7,155 nt of DNA from Nitrospirales bacterium (GTDB lineage: Bacteria; Nitrospirota; Nitrospiria; Nitrospirales; UBA2166). The notes under the pieces are model-generated. The model saw nothing but the letters and a program-made list of their open reading frames with translations. It ran no database searches and had not been told where the DNA came from. Shown one piece after another: positions 3,955 to 7,155 of the stretch. The position numbers and the translations under genes are program-made. Numbering within the stretch: the stretch's first letter is position 1; each line of letters opens with the position of its first letter. The stretch covers positions 1 to 7,155 of the forward strand of contig JAJDBL010000301.1 in NCBI GenBank assembly GCA_029261375.1. The letters are read 5' to 3'.

Positions 3955-6027
3955 TTACTCGATATCAAGGTCGAGCAAAAACTCATCGAGTGCTTGTTTC
4001 TGTTCGGTTTCTTTCGTCTGCAACCTCTCAAATTGTCCGTGCATCTGTTCTAATTCTGTTTCCTGTCCGTCGAGTTTCGTCACATAACGGCTGAATAGCG
4101 GAGAATTCTGTGCCAGCCTGCGCATGTTCTCGCGAATACGATTCTGGTCTTGGGTGATCTCCTGTTTTCGTTGTTCAAGTTGCTTTAGCTCGTCTTTTGT
4201 TTTGTTGAGCGTGTGACGTAAGTGCACAACCTGCTGGAGCGCCTGCTGCAGTGATGGGTGTAGGTCGGGGGAATCAATGTATGTGACGATGGTATCGGAG
4301 TTTAGGTTCGTGAGCTGAACCGTTCGTTTCTGTATTCGTTCCTCTCTCACCGTGAGGATCCCCGTTTCATCTGGAGTCACCGTCATCGTGAAACGATAGG
4401 CCTCTCGCGTGTGTTCTGTTGGCTTCTGAGGAAGCGTCAGTACCCAATCCGAGCGCAGCGGATGCTCGATCAGAACCCGCTTTTCTTTCTGATCGCGATT
4501 CTTGACGGTATACGTCTTTTCCTGGACGAGTGTCTGACTTGAGTGGAGTGTCCCTTTTTTGAGACTGACAACCGTCACCGCCTGCGGCGATGTCTTCTGT
4601 TGCGTGGCCACTTCCACATTGAGGTCCAGAGCATAGCTAATCAGACGATCCTGCCCTTGTGCGATGTCTCCCATCCGCGCATCGCCGGCATAGGCCCCAT
4701 CGTCATAGACAGTCAGGGGGCCTTGGCTAAGAAAGAGGGCGGATGTGTTCTGAAGGTGAAATCCATTGAGTGGGTGTTTCACGTGAACTGACTCTCGATA
4801 TATCGAGAGCTTCGTTCCCTCAATTGGGACATTGACGATGGGGACCATCGCGGACGATCGTCTTGCGAGTGTAAAGGGCGAATCGATCACATATTCAAAC
4901 AACTCGCCCGTCTCCATGCCTTGTGCGGCGGCGTGAACTCCTTGCTCAAGACTTAACTCCAAATGCTGCTCTTCGTCGCGCAAAGCCATAGCAGTAAACG
5001 CACCCGCGCTCGCTATTGATTCTCGAAGTCGTTTGGGTTGTGGGGATTCGGCTTTGGCTAGGGCATCATTGTAGAGTTGTGGGCGTAGTGTGTTGTGTTG
5101 TTCACGCTCCACAATCGGTCGATGGGTATAGATGGGTTCATAGAGATCCATCGAAAACGAAATAGGACGACCGGAGACGAGTGACAGGTCGACGGCATTC
5201 CAGTCACGATCGGTCGTATTCTCCACAATGGCCCATCCTTGGAGAAATGCGTTGGGCTCATCCAATACTAAGCGATAGCTGACTTTCCAGACTGGCGCTT
5301 CCATCATGTATCCGACGCGTACTCGTCGCATGCCGTCGCCATCGAAATGAAGAGAGACCTGTTTTTTCTGTGCATCGTTCTTCGTCGCGAGTACTGCTAA
5401 GGCTTGATAGAGTTCGGTGTTGAGACCCTCGTTGCGCAGCACAATGCCTTGAATGAGATTGAGGGGAATTGAGCGTAGACCGTCGGTGGTTGCAAGATTC
5501 AGGTATTCCTCCGTAATGAGCTCGGGGCCGGAGGTCTTCAGGAGACGCGTTTGCTTGGACTCAACGCCAAGGATGGATCCAGTGATGACCGTCGACGTTG
5601 AGACGTCGACGACTTCGCCTCGAATCTGGTTCAGTAACCCGCCGAGGCTTGGATTGTGTGTCAGATCGATGGCAAACGCTTTGAGTGTTTTGGCGATGGG
5701 GTCTTGTGACTCGTACGTGACCGTGGATACTTGTCCTCCATCGAAATCCTGGACAACGAGGCTTTTCAGCAAGTCATTAATCACATCGGCGCGAAATTGG
5801 AACGAAATATCAGTCGTGCCTTCCACGGCGCCATCATGCTGGAAGTATCCGACACCGCTGGAATAGAGAACAACTTTGGCTAGCTGTAGTGAGGGGGATT
5901 CTTGGTGAGGGAAGGTAACCGTGATTGGGGTTTGGACAAACCCTTGTGCGCCAACGATCATCGGTGCCAACACCCACATTCCGATCGTCACGATGCGAGC
6001 TAAGATGCGCCAGGCCATGCCTGTCAT
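3955..6027 (-). CDS. Secreted DUF4139-family protein with C-terminal coiled coil
   Basis: This gene encodes 690 residues. ATG 6027 starts a signal peptide (basic MTGMAWRILAR, then a hydrophobic core, with VGA before Gln28). ATG 6018 is an equally possible start three residues in. Residues about 48-110 carry the family's N-terminal strand region (VVLYSSGVGYF, NDLLKSLVVQDFDGG). Residues about 235-470 match the DUF4139 core, with VRVGYMMEAPVWKVSYRLVL and GWAIVENTTDRDWNAVDLSLVSGRP. This core is interrupted by a polar, probably flexible stretch at about 300-370. Residues about 592-685 are rich in Glu, Gln, Lys and Leu and should form a coiled coil. DUF4139 proteins are widespread, mostly of unknown function, and beta-rich. 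MuiA-type mucoidy-inhibitor proteins contain the same domain, but this N-terminus does not look like theirs. The protein likely acts in the periplasm or at the outer membrane. It lies 53 bp after the metallopeptidase-like gene and may be co-transcribed with it. Confidence 0.88.
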   Translation of the reverse strand: MTGMAWRILARIVTIGMWVLAPMIVGAQGFVQTPITVTFPHQESPSLQLAKVVLYSSGVGYFQHDGAVEGTTDISFQFRADVINDLLKSLVVQDFDGGQVSTVTYESQDPIAKTLKAFAIDLTHNPSLGGLLNQIRGEVVDVSTSTVITGSILGVESKQTRLLKTSGPELITEEYLNLATTDGLRSIPLNLIQGIVLRNEGLNTELYQALAVLATKNDAQKKQVSLHFDGDGMRRVRVGYMMEAPVWKVSYRLVLDEPNAFLQGWAIVENTTDRDWNAVDLSLVSGRPISFSMDLYEPIYTHRPIVEREQHNTLRPQLYNDALAKAESPQPKRLRESIASAGAFTAMALRDEEQHLELSLEQGVHAAAQGMETGELFEYVIDSPFTLARRSSAMVPIVNVPIEGTKLSIYRESVHVKHPLNGFHLQNTSALFLSQGPLTVYDDGAYAGDARMGDIAQGQDRLISYALDLNVEVATQQKTSPQAVTVVSLKKGTLHSSQTLVQEKTYTVKNRDQKEKRVLIEHPLRSDWVLTLPQKPTEHTREAYRFTMTVTPDETGILTVREERIQKRTVQLTNLNSDTIVTYIDSPDLHPSLQQALQQVVHLRHTLNKTKDELKQLEQRKQEITQDQNRIRENMRRLAQNSPLFSRYVTKLDGQETELEQMHGQFERLQTKETEQKQALDEFLLDLDIE

Positions 6028-6080
6028 TCTACCTAAGCGAGTTGGTTCCTGTCACGATCAGAGGGTGACGTACAATGATG

Positions 6081-6848
6081 CTAGAGGCGGTTATTGAGAC
6101 GTTGGAATTGTCGAAGGAGAATGGCCCCTCCCCACGCGAAAGCCAGCCACATGAACGTTTCGCCTAGAAAATCAACGCTTCCTGCAATGGCGTGGTCATA
6201 CTGCATCCATCCAAGTTGGCTGAGCAGGTTCGTCCAGTCATGATATCCGGGCGCATCTTGCCCCGTGACTCCACCCAGTAGCATCAATTGCCCCGCACGG
6301 GCATCGTTAATGTATGGGGCAAGATCAATCATACTCTGCCCCAACCACCAGAGCCCGACGCTGGCGCCGAAGGTGTTCCGTTCTTGGAATAGAAACACGC
6401 CAAGAACGATCGCAGGCATGAGCATCTGACCGAGCGACCCGCCAAGCGTAGTCATAAATTCTCCTAACGGGAGAAAGATGATGTGCCCCGCTTCGTGAAA
6501 CACTAGGTTCACGCGGTGCATAAATGAGGAGGAGGTTTCTGAAAACCCCGCATCAACCTTCCGAACGTCCGTAAGGATAAACAGTATTCCCCATATGACG
6601 AGTCCGACATACAGGGTGACGTGGCCAAGAAAGACTGCACTGTTCGTGTGTGGCGGAACTTCGAACAGCGTTCTCAGAAATCCCGTTGGAGTTGCAGCTT
6701 GTTCCAGTGATGGTGCGATGTTTGCCGCTTTAGCCTCTTGCAGCATTTCCCATTTCGCAAAGATAACTCCGCAGGATGCACACTCTGCATCCATTGCCAT
6801 ATCAGTATCGCGAGGTTTAAATCCACATTTTGGGCACATCTCGTACAC
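6081..6848 (-). CDS. Zinc-ribbon membrane protein with HEAGH (site-2-protease-like) motif
   Basis: This gene encodes 255 residues from GTG 6848, chosen because TGGAG (6860-6856) sits 7 nt ahead and the zinc ribbon begins immediately after. ATG 6839 (MCPKCG) is an alternative. Residues 5-27 form a zinc ribbon, CPKCG followed by CASCGVIFAKWE (Cys5, 8, 23, 26). Hydrophobic segments lie at about 72-92, 139-154, 160-180 and 226-245. Between the first two is HEAGH (118-122), the HExxH zinc motif typical of membrane metallopeptidases. It is followed by GGSLGQ, then DLAPYINDA (175-183), a GG motif, and HDWTNLLSQLG (203-213), acidic and histidine residues that could supply a third metal ligand. I infer a membrane-embedded zinc peptidase related to M50/site-2 proteases, with the ribbon as a cytoplasmic binding module. 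The classical M50 NPDG motif is not seen, so catalysis is unproven. Upstream in-frame codons to 6968 have non-coding composition and were excluded. Confidence 0.8.
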   Translation of the reverse strand: MYEMCPKCGFKPRDTDMAMDAECASCGVIFAKWEMLQEAKAANIAPSLEQAATPTGFLRTLFEVPPHTNSAVFLGHVTLYVGLVIWGILFILTDVRKVDAGFSETSSSFMHRVNLVFHEAGHIIFLPLGEFMTTLGGSLGQMLMPAIVLGVFLFQERNTFGASVGLWWLGQSMIDLAPYINDARAGQLMLLGGVTGQDAPGYHDWTNLLSQLGWMQYDHAIAGSVDFLGETFMWLAFAWGGAILLRQFQRLNNRL

Positions 6849-7033
6849 GTTTGAGCTCCAAGGCTGGCGGTATGATGTTTCGTCGCAAGGACGAGGGATA
6901 CAAGAATCCGTCAAGCTGCAAGAACGATTATACGATGGAGATGGACTGGATCGAAGAGATCGAGGCAATGCTCTTCAAGGGTGGCCACCGTTGATAAGGA
7001 CCACGAGGGGTGAGCGGAGACGGTGAGTCTGGC
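6849..7033. other. Short intergenic region between two minus-strand genes
   Basis: On the minus strand this 185-bp gap holds a perfect TATAAT (6932 down to 6927). The best-spaced -35, TTCGAT at 17 bp, is poor. This could drive the zinc-ribbon gene, placing its start about 75 nt downstream. On the plus strand the same stretch contains a 40-codon ORF described separately. No terminator-like stem stands out after the stop at 7034. Confidence 0.35.
6872..6994 (+). CDS. Possible 40-residue acidic small protein, divergent from the zinc-ribbon gene
   Basis: ATG 6872 (or the adjacent ATG at 6875) opens 40 codons ending in TGA 6992-6994. The peptide starts MMFRRKDEGYKNPSSCKND and continues with MEMDWIEEIEAML, ending KGGHR. 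Three features look coding-like. About 29 of 40 codons end in G or C, codon first positions are purine-rich, and the composition is balanced, unlike the Ser/Pro/Arg-rich minus-strand reading. The second half should form an amphipathic acidic helix. The ribosome site is poor (AAGG about 8 nt upstream). Its start lies 24 bp from the divergent GTG start at 6848. No family is recognised, and so short an ORF may be chance. Confidence 0.35.
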   Translation: MMFRRKDEGYKNPSSCKNDYTMEMDWIEEIEAMLFKGGHR

Positions 7034-7155
7034 CTACCAGGAACGTCTCGAGTTTTCGATCTCAATTTCTTCCATGCGTTCGCGGAGCATGGCGTGAAAG
7101 CTCGGATGTTTCGCAAGGAGATCAAGAAAATCGTCCTTCATGACCTGAATAAGCG
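7034..7155 (-). CDS. C-terminal end of a probable cyclic-nucleotide-binding-domain protein (cut by window edge)
   Basis: The frame enters from the right edge and ends at TAG (7036 to 7034), leaving 39 visible residues. They begin LIQVMKDDFLDLLAKHPSFH and continue with AMLRERMEEIEIEN before the stop. The pattern of a beta strand, then a DDFLDLLAKHPSFHAMLRE helix, is characteristic of the last part of the cyclic-nucleotide-binding (Crp/CAP_ED-type) fold, where the C-helix packs over the ligand. The protein stops soon after, so no DNA-binding helix-turn-helix follows the domain. The domain therefore sits at the C-terminus of a longer or single-domain protein. The ligand-contacting core is outside the window, so binding of cAMP or cGMP cannot be judged. 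The call rests on this short tail only. Confidence 0.6.
   Translation of the reverse strand, partial: LIQVMKDDFLDLLAKHPSFHAMLRERMEEIEIENSRRSW

Noticed and set aside
5453..5866. Plus-strand 137-codon ORF inside the DUF4139 gene
   Set aside because: It is antisense to a well-supported gene, Ser/Arg/Pro-rich, and has no recognisable domain.
6849..6968. Upstream extension of the zinc-ribbon protein to 6968
   Set aside because: The added residues are Ser/Pro/Arg/Cys-rich without domain character, whereas GTG 6848 has a well-spaced TGGAG and leads straight into the ribbon.
6595..7026. Plus-strand 143-codon ORF over the zinc-ribbon gene start
   Set aside because: Most of it is antisense to the zinc-ribbon gene, and the remainder has less coding-like composition than the 40-codon ORF in the adjacent frame.
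6928..7125. Minus-strand 65-codon ORF near the right edge
   Set aside because: It overlaps the cyclic-nucleotide-domain tail in another frame and is Ser/Pro-rich.
1..7155. CRISPR arrays, tRNA or rRNA genes, insertion sequences, phage or defence genes
   Set aside because: I saw no regularly spaced repeats, cloverleaf sequences, transposase or integrase motifs, terminal inverted repeats or target duplications. The tandem repeats here are whole-gene paralogues.

Overview
The window looks like ordinary chromosomal DNA of a Gram-negative, GC-moderate bacterium. Three proteins carry classical Sec signal peptides ending in Ala-Gln, a fourth secreted protein has the DUF4139 family layout, and there are fragments of GAF-type and cyclic-nucleotide-type sensory proteins. 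The gene style resembles Nitrospirota such as Nitrospira, but that is an impression and not something the sequence proves.

Layout. At the left edge (1-536, minus strand, cut by the window) is the N-terminal GAF domain of a sensory protein, apparently leading into a PAS domain. A region of about 590 bp without a convincing long gene follows (537-1127). It holds an AT-rich stretch with several palindromes, a duplicated 17-bp element, a strong RNA hairpin and short ORFs of uncertain status. Positions 1128-3815 (plus strand) hold the most unusual part: three tandem paralogous genes for exported proteins that share a domain of about 200 residues with four invariant cysteines. I cannot assign this domain to a family. 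The first two genes overlap by one base (TGATG), and the third follows 88 bp later. The third copy carries an extra C-terminal phosphatidylethanolamine-binding-protein (PEBP, YbhB/YbcL-type) domain. A 139-bp convergent intergenic region with hairpins (3816-3954) separates this cluster from three minus-strand genes.

The minus-strand genes, in transcription order, are: the 3' end of a probable cyclic-nucleotide-binding-domain protein (7155-7034, cut by the window); a membrane protein with an N-terminal zinc ribbon and an HEAGH metallopeptidase-like motif (6848-6081); and a secreted DUF4139 protein with a C-terminal coiled coil (6027-3955). The last two are 53 bp apart and could be co-transcribed. 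A 40-codon ORF with coding-like composition lies on the plus strand between the first two (6872-6994).

How the genes work together: the three-gene cluster is best read as one unit exporting three related cysteine-bridged proteins, one of them with a PEBP domain. No enzymatic role can be deduced for the shared domain. Nothing visible links it to defence, mobile elements or a known pathway, and I see no transposase, integrase, CRISPR array, tRNA or rRNA in the window.
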